Part shown: positions 31,929 to 40,600 of the stretch, piece after piece
Layout of the letters: the number at the start of each line of letters is the position of its first letter
Numbering within the stretch: the stretch's first letter is position 1
Origin: Pelomonas asaccharophilus_A
GTDB lineage: Bacteria; Pseudomonadota; Gammaproteobacteria; Burkholderiales; Burkholderiaceae_C
DNA length: 64,000 bases
Assembly (NCBI RefSeq): GCF_031458115.1
Contig: NZ_JAVDXV010000005.1
Location: 62,001 to 126,000 of the forward strand
Direction: 5' to 3'
Translations under genes and position numbers: made by a program
The notes under the pieces: generated by a model
Databases searched by the model: none
What the model was told of the DNA's origin: nothing
What the model saw: the letters and a program-made list of their open reading frames with translations, nothing else

Positions 31929-34862
31929 TCAGAACTTGTAGCTCAGGACCAGGCGCACGGTACGGTTGTCGCCACGGATGGCGTTGGGCTTGCCGACGTT
32001 GAGGTTGTCGCCGCCGTATTGGTTGGCCTTGCCACCGGCCGGCACCGGACCGCCGCCCCAGTCGTCGAAGCCGCCGTAGTTCTCGACGCCGAACACGTTC
32101 AGCACGTCGCCGCGCAGCGTGAAGCGGTGCTGGCCGAAGCCGAACTCCTTGCCCAGGCTCAGGTCGACCTGACGGAAGCTGGGCGCGTCACCCTCGACGT
32201 AGACGCACTGGTTCCAGCCCGCGGCGCAGGACGTGACCCGGCGCGGCATGCCGCTGGCCCAGGTGGCCTTGGTCGAGAACGTCATGCCCCAGGGCAGCAG
32301 CTTGTCGGTCATGAAGGCCGCGACGATGCGGTGCTCGTCCACCAGCGTGCTGGGGTTGTAGCCGCGGCCCGGCTTGCCCACGGTCCAGTCGAAGATGTCG
32401 TTGGTCCACTCCTTGTTGGTGGTCTTGGCATCGCTGTAGGTGTAGGCGATGGTGGCCGTCCAGCCCGACGCGGCGGTGTAGGGCTTCTCCAGCTTGCCGT
32501 AGAGGGAGTCCGTCTTGCTGGCGCCGACGAAGTCGCCCAGGATCAGCGTGCCGAAGCCGTTCGGGCCGCCCCACAGCGGATCGATGGGACTTTGCGTGGC
32601 CCAGCCGCCATTGGCGTCACGGTTGCCGCCGTACCAGGTGAACTGGTTCTTGGCGTGCACGCGGCCGACGGCGATCTCGCCGTTCCAGCCGCCCAGCGCC
32701 TGGCGCAGGCCGAAGGTCAGCTGGTCGGCATAGGGCATCTTGAACTCATTGCGGATCAGCCAGATCTCGCCGCCCGGTGACGCGTTCTTCTGCATCTCGT
32801 CCAGCGCATGGTTGGCCATCGTGCGGTCGTAGCTGCGGCCCCAGCCGCCGAACAGCACGCTGTTGCGGTCGCCCAGCACGTCGAACGAGAAACCGACGCG
32901 CGGCGCGAACGCGCCCTTGTAGGCGCTGCGCGAGTTGCCGGTGGCGATGAAGTCGTCGATGTTGATGCCGCCCTTGGCCAGCGACTGCGCATAGGTCTGG
33001 CCGGCCGGCGGCGTGATGCCGTAGCGCGGCACGTCCAGCGCCTTCAGCGCGGCGACGCGGTCGGCCGGCGTCTTGTAGTCGTTGTTCAGCATGTTGTCCT
33101 CGTAGTCGTAGCGGACCCCGAGGTTCAACTCCAGCTGCGGCGTGACGGTCCAGTCGTCCTGCAGGTAGAAGCCGTACTGCTTGTTGTTGATGTTGACGGC
33201 CACCGGCGCCAGTGCGCGGTCGATCTTGCACTGGTCGCTGTTGTTGCCGCCGTTGGTGATGTTGGTGCCGGTGCAGCTGCCGCCGCTGTAGAACGGGTTG
33301 CCGGTGGCGCGGTCGATCAGCGCCTCGACGACGTCCACCGAGCGCGACGTGCCGCCCAGCTCGTACTTCATGTCCTTGAACTTGGCGCCGGCCTTGATGA
33401 CATGGCCCTTGATGCCGGTGTAGCTCAGATCCTCGGACACGAACACACCCTTCTGGCGGCGGTCCTGCGCATCGGGCGAACCGCCGACGAAGACCACGTC
33501 CTGCGACGCGCTGAGCAGCTGCGGCGTGGCGGTCGACACCTTGTACTTGATGAAGGGCGTGGTGGCGCGCGAACGCGGGTTCCAGTGGTAGTCCTCGACG
33601 CCGATGCGGCTCTCGGCCAGCCAGTCGCCGCGCGACCACTCGTGCTTCAGGTCGACGCGGGTCTCGTCGTTCTTGCGGTCCTTGTCGTTGCCCGGCGCGC
33701 TGAGTTCACGGTTCTCGGCGATGTGGTCGCTTTCGCGGCGCAGCCGCATGGACAGCGTCAGGTGTTGCTCGTCGTTCAGTTGTGCGTCGATCTTGCCGAA
33801 CAGCAGGTGCTCGGTGAACTTGTCGACATGGTTGCCCTTGGCCGCCAGCACGGTGGGCATGACGCCGCCGCTGGTGGGCAGCTTGTCGGTCTCGCGCGGC
33901 ACGACCTGGCGCGAATCCTCGATCTGCTTGCCGTCGTAGGCGAAGAAGAAGTGCAGCTGGTCCTTGACGATGGGGCCGCCCACGCTGACGCCGTACTCGT
34001 ACTTCTCGGACGGCGGCAGCGTCACGCCGTTGGCCTCACGCTCCTTCTCGAACGGCGACTTGCCGCGCCAGTTCGTGCCGGTGCGGTCCACATAGGCCTG
34101 GGTCTGGAATTCGTTGGTGCCGGACTTCGTGACGGCCGTGATTGCCGCGCTGCTGACCTGGTCGAACTCGGCCTTGTAGTTCTGCGTCAGCACCTTGAAC
34201 TCGGCGATGGCCGATTGCGGGAAGGGGTTGCCGCGCGACACGTCCTGGCCGCTGACGCCGCCGCGCAGGATGTTGTTCTTCTGGCCCACGCCGTCGATGA
34301 AGACGTTTACATGATCAAAGTTTTGCGAGCCAGACTGGATCTTGGTGTTGCCGCTCCCGTCGCTGGAGAAGGCCACGCCCGGCGCGAGGTCGGCGCTGGA
34401 CAGGAAGTTGCGCGTCGTCTGCGGCAGGCTCTCGATCATCTTGGCCGACACGCTGGTACCCATCTGCGAGTCGCGCACGCCCTGGCGCTGCGCGGTGCCC
34501 GCGATGGTCACGCGGCCCAGTTCGGTCGTGCCGAGTTGGAGGTCCACGGCCGCGGTCTCGCCGACCGACAACGTGATGCGTTCGCTCTTGGCGTTGCCCA
34601 CGCGGATTTCATAGCTGCCCGGCGCCAGGCCCAGCAGCGTGTAGCTGCCGTCCGCCTGCGTCTGGCCGCGGTAGGTGGCGCCGTTGGCCGTGTTGACGGC
34701 GACGACGGCGAGGCCGGCGCTGGGCTGGCCGGCGGCGGCCTTGACCTGGCCCTTGAGGGTGGCCGTGCTGACCTGGGCCGAGGCCGTGCCTGCCAGAGCG
34801 AGGACGACGGCGGTGGCGAGTGCCTGGCGGCGCCAGGGCTTGCTGCGGGAAAGCGTGCTCAT
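31929..34862 (-). CDS. Oar-like TonB-dependent receptor with N-terminal regulatory-like domain
   Basis: The 977-residue outer-membrane receptor has a Sec signal peptide, then a carboxypeptidase-regulatory-like domain (about residues 30-110), a plug (NFDHVNVFIDGVGQ) and a large beta-barrel ending in the OMP C-terminal signature VLSYKF. This architecture is typical of Oar-like receptors in saccharide-uptake loci of proteobacteria. It probably imports large beta-glucan or cyclic glucan across the outer membrane using TonB-ExbBD. ATG 34862 has AGGA upstream. The gene follows lacI by 62 bases. Confidence 0.9.
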   Translation of the reverse strand: MSTLSRSKPWRRQALATAVVLALAGTASAQVSTATLKGQVKAAAGQPSAGLAVVAVNTANGATYRGQTQADGSYTLLGLAPGSYEIRVGNAKSERITLSVGETAAVDLQLGTTELGRVTIAGTAQRQGVRDSQMGTSVSAKMIESLPQTTRNFLSSADLAPGVAFSSDGSGNTKIQSGSQNFDHVNVFIDGVGQKNNILRGGVSGQDVSRGNPFPQSAIAEFKVLTQNYKAEFDQVSSAAITAVTKSGTNEFQTQAYVDRTGTNWRGKSPFEKEREANGVTLPPSEKYEYGVSVGGPIVKDQLHFFFAYDGKQIEDSRQVVPRETDKLPTSGGVMPTVLAAKGNHVDKFTEHLLFGKIDAQLNDEQHLTLSMRLRRESDHIAENRELSAPGNDKDRKNDETRVDLKHEWSRGDWLAESRIGVEDYHWNPRSRATTPFIKYKVSTATPQLLSASQDVVFVGGSPDAQDRRQKGVFVSEDLSYTGIKGHVIKAGAKFKDMKYELGGTSRSVDVVEALIDRATGNPFYSGGSCTGTNITNGGNNSDQCKIDRALAPVAVNINNKQYGFYLQDDWTVTPQLELNLGVRYDYEDNMLNNDYKTPADRVAALKALDVPRYGITPPAGQTYAQSLAKGGINIDDFIATGNSRSAYKGAFAPRVGFSFDVLGDRNSVLFGGWGRSYDRTMANHALDEMQKNASPGGEIWLIRNEFKMPYADQLTFGLRQALGGWNGEIAVGRVHAKNQFTWYGGNRDANGGWATQSPIDPLWGGPNGFGTLILGDFVGASKTDSLYGKLEKPYTAASGWTATIAYTYSDAKTTNKEWTNDIFDWTVGKPGRGYNPSTLVDEHRIVAAFMTDKLLPWGMTFSTKATWASGMPRRVTSCAAGWNQCVYVEGDAPSFRQVDLSLGKEFGFGQHRFTLRGDVLNVFGVENYGGFDDWGGGPVPAGGKANQYGGDNLNVGKPNAIRGDNRTVRLVLSYKF

Positions 34863-34924
34863 GATGGTCCTTGTCTCCTGTGTGTTGTGTTGGTGCTCTG
34901 GGAACGGACTGGAACGAAGCGGGG

Positions 34925-35941
34925 TCAGGCCTTGCTGCCGCAGGAGCGGCGCACGACCAGTTGCACGGGCATGACCGTGGCCTCACCGCTGGCGGCGGGG
35001 GCGTCGAGGGCGTCGGCCAGCGCGTCCAGCGCCTGGCTGCCCAGTGCCGCGATGGGCACATGCATGGTGGTCAGCGCGGGGCTGACGTAGCGGGCGACCG
35101 GGATGTCGTCGAAGCCGGCCAGCGCGATGTCGTCCGGCACGCGCACGCCGCCGGCCTGCAGCGCGCCCAGCAGGCCGATGGCCATGATGTCGTTGGCGGC
35201 GAAGACGGCGTCCGGCCGCTGGCCCGGCTGCAGCGCCAGCAGCGCCGCGCCGGCACGCTGGCCCGCGGCCTCGGAGAAGTCGCCGGGCAGCAGCAAGGGC
35301 TCCTGGTGCGGGCCGACGCCGGAGCCCAGGCCCGCGCGATAGCCGCGCTCGCGCTCGCGCGCCTCGAAGTTGGCTTGCGGGCCACCCAGGAAGGCAATGC
35401 GGCGCCGGCCGGTGCGCACCAGGTGCTCGGTCATCTCGCGGGAGCCGCCATAGTTGTCGATGGCGAACACGCGTTGCGCCGCGCCTCGCACGCCGGAGTT
35501 CAGCAGCACGGCCGGCAGGTTGTGCGGCAGGTTCTGCGCCAGGAAGTCGTCGTCCGCATGCGGCGACATGACGACCAGCCCGTCCACACGGCCATTCATC
35601 GCGCGCAGCGCGGCAGCGGCCTCGTCGGCGTCATCGTGCGAGCTGGACAGCAGCAGGTGCAGGCCGCGCGCGCGGGCGGCCTGGTCGATGCCGCGGATCA
35701 GTTCGGAGAAGAACTCGCCGTGCAGGTCGGGCAGCAGCGCGCCGACCGTGTCGGTCTTGCGCGTGATGAGGCTGCGCGCGGCGCCGGACGGCGCATAGCG
35801 CAGCTCGCGCGCGACGTCGAGGATGCGCTGGCGCGTGTGCGGCAGCACGTTCTCGGCGCCGTTGAGCGCGCGCGAGACGGTCGCAACCGACACGCCGGCC
35901 ACACGGGCCACATCCTTGATCGTTGCGGCAGGAAAGTTCAT
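34925..35941 (-). CDS. LacI family transcriptional repressor of the glucan operon
   Basis: The 338-residue regulator has an N-terminal LacI helix-turn-helix (TIKDVARVAGVSVATVSRAL, residues about 7-26) with hinge helix (PSGAARSL), and a periplasmic-binding-protein-like effector domain (DTVGALLPDL to the C terminus). It lies inside the operon it should control; its ATG overlaps the GH1 stop as TGATG. The near-perfect CG-centred palindrome upstream of GH1 is the obvious target. The inducer is probably a sophoro-oligosaccharide or related sugar. Confidence 0.92.
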   Translation of the reverse strand: MNFPAATIKDVARVAGVSVATVSRALNGAENVLPHTRQRILDVARELRYAPSGAARSLITRKTDTVGALLPDLHGEFFSELIRGIDQAARARGLHLLLSSSHDDADEAAAALRAMNGRVDGLVVMSPHADDDFLAQNLPHNLPAVLLNSGVRGAAQRVFAIDNYGGSREMTEHLVRTGRRRIAFLGGPQANFEARERERGYRAGLGSGVGPHQEPLLLPGDFSEAAGQRAGAALLALQPGQRPDAVFAANDIMAIGLLGALQAGGVRVPDDIALAGFDDIPVARYVSPALTTMHVPIAALGSQALDALADALDAPAASGEATVMPVQLVVRRSCGSKA

Positions 35942-37293
35942 CAGGGCAGGTCCAGGTCTGCGCCATGGCTGGCGATGACGCGAGCGTAGTAGCGCGCGCT
36001 GGCCTTGGGCGTGCGCTGCTGTGTCTGGAAATCCACATGCACGAGGCCAAAACGCTTGGCGAAGCCCAGCGCCCATTCGAGGTTGTCGAACAGTGACCAT
36101 GCGAAGTAGCCGCGCATGTCGGCGCCCCGTGCCATCGCGTCCTGCACGGCGGCGATGTGGGTGCGCAGATAGTGTTGGCGCAGTGGGTCGTTCACTTCGC
36201 CATTGATCGCCGTGGGCGGGTCGTAGAACGCGGCGCCGTTCTCGGTCACGTACAGCGGCAGGCCGCCGTAGCGCTCGTGCATCCACACCAGCGTGTCGGC
36301 CAGGCTTTGCGGGTGCAGCTCCCAGCCGGTCTCGGTATAGGTGCCGCCGGGCTGGCGCTGAGGAACCACCGGCACGGGCCAGGCCTTGGCATCGTGGCGC
36401 ACGACGGCGCGGGTGTAGTAGTTCAGGCCCAGGAAGTCGATGGGCTGCTTCAACGCTTCCACTTCGGCGGCCGGCCAATCGGGCCAGGCCTCGCCGAACA
36501 CCTCGCACAGCTCGTCCGGGTAGCGGCCCAGCAGCGCCGGGTCCAGGTACTGCCGGTTCATGTAGGCGTCGGCCAGTTGCGCGGCGTGGCGGTCGGCATC
36601 GGTCGCGTCGGCCGGCACGTGCTTGGGCTCGATGTTGACGACCAGGCCTATCTTGTTCCTGCCAACGGCCCGGTAGGCCTGCACCGCGCTGGCATGCGCC
36701 TGCATCAGCCGGTGGGCCACGATGGCCGCCTCGTAGGCGCTCTTGTGGCCGGGCGCCAGGTTGCCGTGCATATAGCCCTGGTCGGCGATGACCCAGGGCT
36801 CGTTCAGCGTGGCCCACAGCGGCACGCGGTCGTCCAGCGCCTTGAAGCAGACCTGCGCGTAGTCGGCGAACCAGTCCGGCATGTCGGGGTTGGTCCAGCC
36901 GCCGCGGTCGTCCAGCGTGGCCGGCAGGTCCCAGTGGTAGAGCGTGGCCATGGGCTGGATGCCGTTGGCCAGCAGCTCGTCCACCAACCGCTCGTAGAAA
37001 CCCAGGCCGGCCGCATTGACCTTGCCGCGCCCCTCGGGCAAGACGCGGCCCCAGGCGATGCTGAAGCGGTAGGCGGTCAGCCCCAGCTCGCGCATCAGCG
37101 CGACGTCGTCCTTCATGCGGCGGTAGTGGTCGCAGGCGACGTCGCCGGTGTCGCCACCCGCCACGCGGCCGGGCGTGCGCACGAAGCGGTGCCAGTTGCT
37201 GACGCCGGCGCCGTCGGCCAGCGGCGAGCCTTCGATTTGATAGGCGGAGGTCGCGCAGCCCCACAAGAAGCCGGGCGGGAACGGTTGTCTCAT
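35941..37293 (-). CDS. GH1 beta-glucosidase
   Basis: The 450-residue enzyme is a GH1 retaining beta-glucosidase of the normal BglA length. The acid/base is Glu165 (TLNEPW) and the nucleophile Glu351 (VTENGA). The N-terminal FLWGCATSAYQIEG and C-terminal WSLFDNLEWALGF are signatures. No signal peptide, so it works in the cytoplasm. As the first gene of the operon it likely hydrolyses disaccharides such as sophorose that the phosphorylase leaves. ATG 37293 is chosen because FPPGFLWG should sit near the N terminus; sequence upstream is not homologous. Confidence 0.95.
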   Translation of the reverse strand: MRQPFPPGFLWGCATSAYQIEGSPLADGAGVSNWHRFVRTPGRVAGGDTGDVACDHYRRMKDDVALMRELGLTAYRFSIAWGRVLPEGRGKVNAAGLGFYERLVDELLANGIQPMATLYHWDLPATLDDRGGWTNPDMPDWFADYAQVCFKALDDRVPLWATLNEPWVIADQGYMHGNLAPGHKSAYEAAIVAHRLMQAHASAVQAYRAVGRNKIGLVVNIEPKHVPADATDADRHAAQLADAYMNRQYLDPALLGRYPDELCEVFGEAWPDWPAAEVEALKQPIDFLGLNYYTRAVVRHDAKAWPVPVVPQRQPGGTYTETGWELHPQSLADTLVWMHERYGGLPLYVTENGAAFYDPPTAINGEVNDPLRQHYLRTHIAAVQDAMARGADMRGYFAWSLFDNLEWALGFAKRFGLVHVDFQTQQRTPKASARYYARVIASHGADLDLP

Positions 37294-37325
37294 CCGTGTT
37301 GCCGGCTGCACTGCTGCGCCGGCCA

Positions 37326-37371
37326 TGTAAACGTTTTCACGCATTCTTCTGCGTCCACGTTCACACGTCAA
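37326..37371 (-). promoter_or_regulatory. Promoter and LacI-type operator of the glucan operon
   Basis: On the minus strand a -35-like TTGACG (37366-37371) is followed after 17 bases by AAGAAT (37343-37348). The operator TGAAAACGTTTACA (37326-37339) begins four bases downstream and covers the expected transcription start. It is a 14-base palindrome centred on CG with one mismatched pair, the classic LacI/GalR operator form. It lies 33 bases before the GH1 ATG, so repression by the operon's own LacI protein is expected. Confidence 0.75.
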
Positions 37372-37519
37372 TCCGCGCACAAACCCGCTGTGGACCGAAT
37401 GCAACGCCGGGGTTGTGCCAAGGCCGTAACCCATGCGCGCGAAGGCGTCGACAGGGCCTGTTAACGCTACGGGAGTAGGCCCTAGCATGCGCGCCGATTC
37501 ATTCTCAGGCTTGCCCTCC

Positions 37520-38014
37520 ATGCTCGATCAGCCCGCCGGAACCGTCTATCCCACGCCCGCCCACGAAGGCCTGTCGCCGCGCCAGCGCTTGCATCTGCTG
37601 CTGCTGGGCGTGGCCGACGTCGCCCGGTCGACGGCCTTCTTCGAGGCGCTGGGCTGGTCGCGCTCGCCGACCGGCAACGACGGTTTCGCTAAGTTCGACC
37701 TGGGCGGCTATGCGCTGTGCCTGATCTCGCGCGAGGCGTTCGCGCAGGACGCGGGTTTCGCATCACCGCAAGGCAGCGGCTTCGCGGGCGTGGGGCTGAT
37801 CTACATCGCCAAGTCGCCCGAGGAAGTGCCGCGCATCCTGGCCAAGGCGGTGGAGGCCGGCGGCCGGTTGGTGAAGCCGGCCACGCGCACGCATTGGGGC
37901 GTGGCCGGCTACTTCACCGACCCCGATGGCCACTTGTTCGAGGTGGACTACGAGGACGTCTGGGTGCTGGACGATGACCATCGGCTGGTGGTCGACAAGA
38001 TCAACGCGGGCTGA
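37520..38014 (+). CDS. VOC (glyoxalase) superfamily protein
   Basis: The roughly 164-residue protein is a single VOC-fold domain: LHLLLLGVADVARSTAFFEA opens the fold, FTDPDGHLFEVDYEDVW closes it with the conserved metal-ligand Glu region. No specific activity can be assigned among glyoxalases, dioxygenases or resistance proteins. ATG 37520 is used; ATG 37487 (GGGAG upstream) is a fair alternative. It is divergent from the glucan operon, with about 226 bases between, and stands outside it. Confidence 0.75.
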   Translation: MLDQPAGTVYPTPAHEGLSPRQRLHLLLLGVADVARSTAFFEALGWSRSPTGNDGFAKFDLGGYALCLISREAFAQDAGFASPQGSGFAGVGLIYIAKSPEEVPRILAKAVEAGGRLVKPATRTHWGVAGYFTDPDGHLFEVDYEDVWVLDDDHRLVVDKINAG

Positions 38015-38017
38015 ATG

Positions 38018-38051
38018 AAAAACGGCCGCCATGCAAGGCATGGCGGCCGTT
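38018..38051 (-). terminator. Rho-independent terminator of the Bug-family gene
   Basis: A perfect 14-base stem (38021-38034 with 38038-38051) with a 3-base loop is followed on the minus strand by five T residues. It lies 16 bases past the stop of the Bug-family gene and should end the long minus-strand liv/ligase transcript. It may also help stop the convergent VOC gene. Confidence 0.92.
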
Positions 38052-38067
38052 GTAGGGAGGGCTTCGA

Positions 38068-39039
38068 TCAGTCGGCGTACTGGCCGGCGGCCTTGATGAC
38101 CGGGCCCAGCTTGTTGATCTCGGCCTCGACGAACTTCTTGTGCTCGGCGGTGCCGACGCGGGCGTCGTTGACGATGACCGCACCTAGCGCTTCCTGGCGC
38201 TTGTGGAAGTCGGCATCCTTCAGCGCGACGCGCAGCGCCGCGTTGACCTTGTCGACCACGGCCTTGGGCGTGCCCTTGGGCGCGTACAGGCCGTGCCAGA
38301 TCGCCAGGTTGAAGCCCTTCACGCCCGACTCGTCGGCCGTCGGCAGCTTGGCCAGAGCACCGCTGGTCAGGCGCTTGGACGACATCACCGCATAGGCCTT
38401 GACCTTGCCAGCCTCGATCTGGCTGGTGGTGTTGGTGGTCTGGTCGCACATGATGTCGACCTGGCCGCCCAGCAGGTCGTTCATGGCCGGCGCGGTGCCC
38501 TTGTAGGGCACGGTGGTCATGTCGATCTTGATGGTCTGCTGGAACAGCAGGCCGCACAGGTGCGAAGCCGAGCCGACGCCGGCGTTGGCGAGGTTGATCT
38601 TGCCCTTGTTGGCTTCCAGCCATTTCGCGAGGTCGCCGTAGCTGTTGGCCGGCAGCGTGGGCCGGCCGATCAGCGTCATGGGCACTTCGTTGACGAGGCC
38701 CAGGTACTCGAAGTCCTCCAGCGTCTTGTACGGCAGGCTGCGGTACAGCGACGGCGCGGTGGCCAGGCCGATGTGATGCAGCAGCAGCGTGTAGCCGTCC
38801 GGCGCGGCCTTGGCGACCTTGTTGGCGCCCAGCGTGCCGCCGACACCGCCGACGTTCTCGATGATGAGCGTGGCGCCCAGCGGCTTGCGCAGCGCCTCCG
38901 CCAGGTCGCGGGCGACCTTGTCGGTGGGACCGCCGGCCGCGAACGGCACGACGATGGTGACGGGCTTGTCGCCCGGGTACTGGGCCAGGGCAGGCAGGCT
39001 GGCCATCAGGCCGGCAGCCAGCAGCAGGGTGGTGCGCAT
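38068..39039 (-). CDS. Bug family (TctC-like) periplasmic solute-binding protein
   Basis: The 323-residue protein has a Sec signal peptide (cleavage after ALAQ, residue 19) and the Bug/TctC family pattern: KPVTIVVPFAAGGPTDKVAR, GANKVAKAAPDGYTLLL, and IWHGLYAPKGTPKAVVDK. Bug proteins bind carboxylates and are abundant in Burkholderiales; many lack a dedicated transporter. It follows the PaaK-like ligase gene by 17 bases, so its ligand may be the same carboxylic acid that the cluster imports and activates. Confidence 0.9.
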   Translation of the reverse strand: MRTTLLLAAGLMASLPALAQYPGDKPVTIVVPFAAGGPTDKVARDLAEALRKPLGATLIIENVGGVGGTLGANKVAKAAPDGYTLLLHHIGLATAPSLYRSLPYKTLEDFEYLGLVNEVPMTLIGRPTLPANSYGDLAKWLEANKGKINLANAGVGSASHLCGLLFQQTIKIDMTTVPYKGTAPAMNDLLGGQVDIMCDQTTNTTSQIEAGKVKAYAVMSSKRLTSGALAKLPTADESGVKGFNLAIWHGLYAPKGTPKAVVDKVNAALRVALKDADFHKRQEALGAVIVNDARVGTAEHKKFVEAEINKLGPVIKAAGQYAD

Positions 39040-39056
39040 GGGTTTGTCTCCAACAG

Positions 39057-40304
39057 TTAACGACGGTCTTCGATGAGCTTGCCGTCGTTGGGCAGGCTGC
39101 CGGTTGGCAGCAGAACGACTTCGATGCGAAGTTTGGTCAGGTCACGAGCCGTCAGCATCAGGCTTTCCACGAGGCCGGCGGCTGTGGGTTTCCACAATTC
39201 CACCTGCAACTCGACCTGATCCTGCGCCAGTTCGCCGCTGACGACAAGGCGCGCACGCCGCACCTCCGGATGGCGCCGCACGATGTCGGCCACCTGACCC
39301 GCATGCACGAACATGCCGCGCACCTTGGCCGACTGATCGGCCCGGCCCAGCCAGCCCCGCAAGCGCTGGTTGGTGCGGCCGCAAGGACTGGCTGGATGCG
39401 ATGAAGGCAGCACGGCCGACAAGTCCCCCGTCGCGAAGCGGATCAGCGGGTAGCCGGGCGACAGCGTCGTCACGACCACCTCGCCCACCTCGCCGTCGGG
39501 CAGCGGGTCGCCGGAGCCGGGGCGCACGATCTCGACCAGCACGCCTTCGTCCACGACCAGCCCCTCGCGCGCCGGGGTCTCGTAGGCGATCAGGCCCAGG
39601 TCGGCCGTGGCGTAGCACTGGTGCACTGTCACGCCGCGCTCCGCGAACCACGCCACCAGCGGCGGCGGGCAGGCCTCGCCGCTGACCAGCGCGCGCCGCA
39701 GCCAGGGCATCGCCTGGCCGGCCTCTGCGGCCTTGTCGAGCAGGATGCGCAACAGGCTGGGCGTGCCGGCATAGGCCTCGGGCTGCAGGTCCATCACGGC
39801 CTGCAACTGCTGCTCGGTGTTGCCCACGCCGCCCGGAAAGCTCGCCGCGCCTATGGCGCGCAGCCCGCCCTCCATCATGGCGCCGGCCGGCGTCAGGTGG
39901 TAGCTGAAGCCCACGTGCGCGAGTTGGCCTGCGCGGATGCCGGCGGCATGCAGCGCGCGGGCGATGCGCCAGGGGTCCGGCGAGTCGGCGTCGGGCTCGG
40001 GCTCATACAGCGGCCCGGGCGACTGGAAGATGCGCCGCGGCGGTCCTGAAGCGTAGCCGCCGAGCCGCAACGCGCGGCGTGCGGCCTGGGCTGCGGCCAG
40101 GCTGCTCTTGCGCGTCAGCGGCAGCTGCGCCAGCGCCGCGCGCGTCGTGATGGCCGCAGCATCCACACCGGCCAGCAGCTCGGAGTAGGCGGGACAGCTG
40201 CGCTGTGCATGCGCAATCTGGCCCGGCAACGCGGCCAGCAGCGCGGCCTCGCGTTCCGCGGGGTCGCGCGTCTCCAGCGCGTCGAAGAACGCGTCGGTGC
40301 TCAC
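39057..40304 (-). CDS. Phenylacetate-CoA ligase-like AMP-forming enzyme
   Basis: The 415-residue protein belongs to the PaaK-type acyl-CoA ligases of the ANL superfamily. GVGNTEQQLQAVMDL and AYAGTPSLLRILLDKA are typical, HQCYATADLGLIAYE is the adenylate-binding region, and VRGMFVHAGQVADIV marks the hinge and C-terminal domain. Actual substrate is unknown; an aromatic or short carboxylic acid is likely. Start is GTG and overlaps the upstream 99-residue gene stop as GTGA. Confidence 0.82.
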   Translation of the reverse strand: MSTDAFFDALETRDPAEREAALLAALPGQIAHAQRSCPAYSELLAGVDAAAITTRAALAQLPLTRKSSLAAAQAARRALRLGGYASGPPRRIFQSPGPLYEPEPDADSPDPWRIARALHAAGIRAGQLAHVGFSYHLTPAGAMMEGGLRAIGAASFPGGVGNTEQQLQAVMDLQPEAYAGTPSLLRILLDKAAEAGQAMPWLRRALVSGEACPPPLVAWFAERGVTVHQCYATADLGLIAYETPAREGLVVDEGVLVEIVRPGSGDPLPDGEVGEVVVTTLSPGYPLIRFATGDLSAVLPSSHPASPCGRTNQRLRGWLGRADQSAKVRGMFVHAGQVADIVRRHPEVRRARLVVSGELAQDQVELQVELWKPTAAGLVESLMLTARDLTKLRIEVVLLPTGSLPNDGKLIEDRR

Positions 40305-40600
40305 TCGTCATCCTTCCAGCGCGTCAGGCGGCGCTTGATTTCGTCCTGCAGCTTGCGCAGCTCGGTGGCCGACTTCAGCGTGACGGTGTCCCACTCGGGC
40401 GTGCGCGCGGGGCGCTTGGCCAGCTGGACCTTGACCGTCGCGCCGTCCACCGCGAGCTTGAGCACCAGGTCGGCACCCAGCATCCAGCCGTCGCCGCGCT
40501 CCGCCAGCACGCGCTGATCGCGCACGAAGCGCTTCATCGTCTGCAGCGCCGAGTCCGCGTTGAACGGCGGCGGCGCGATATCCCATGTCTCGTCACTCAT
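40301..40600 (-). CDS. 99-residue conserved hypothetical protein in the liv/ligase cluster
   Basis: The small soluble protein has no signal peptide or membrane segment. ALQTMKRFVRDQRVLAERGDGWMLGADL and AKRPARTPEWDTVTLKS suggest a compact alpha/beta fold. It is bound on both sides by four-base stop-start overlaps (livF upstream, PaaK-like ligase downstream), so it is a true gene. No function is known to me. Confidence 0.75.
   Translation of the reverse strand: MSDETWDIAPPPFNADSALQTMKRFVRDQRVLAERGDGWMLGADLVLKLAVDGATVKVQLAKRPARTPEWDTVTLKSATELRKLQDEIKRRLTRWKDDE

Noticed and set aside
34298..34311. TGAAGACGTTTACA, one base from the GH1 operator sequence
   Set aside because: It lies inside the receptor plug coding region where it encodes conserved NVFID, so the likeness is probably coding-driven chance.
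32808..35090. 760-codon plus-strand frame opposite the Oar-like receptor
   Set aside because: Val/Ala/Gly/Arg-rich translation without motifs, fully antisense to a convincing TonB receptor.
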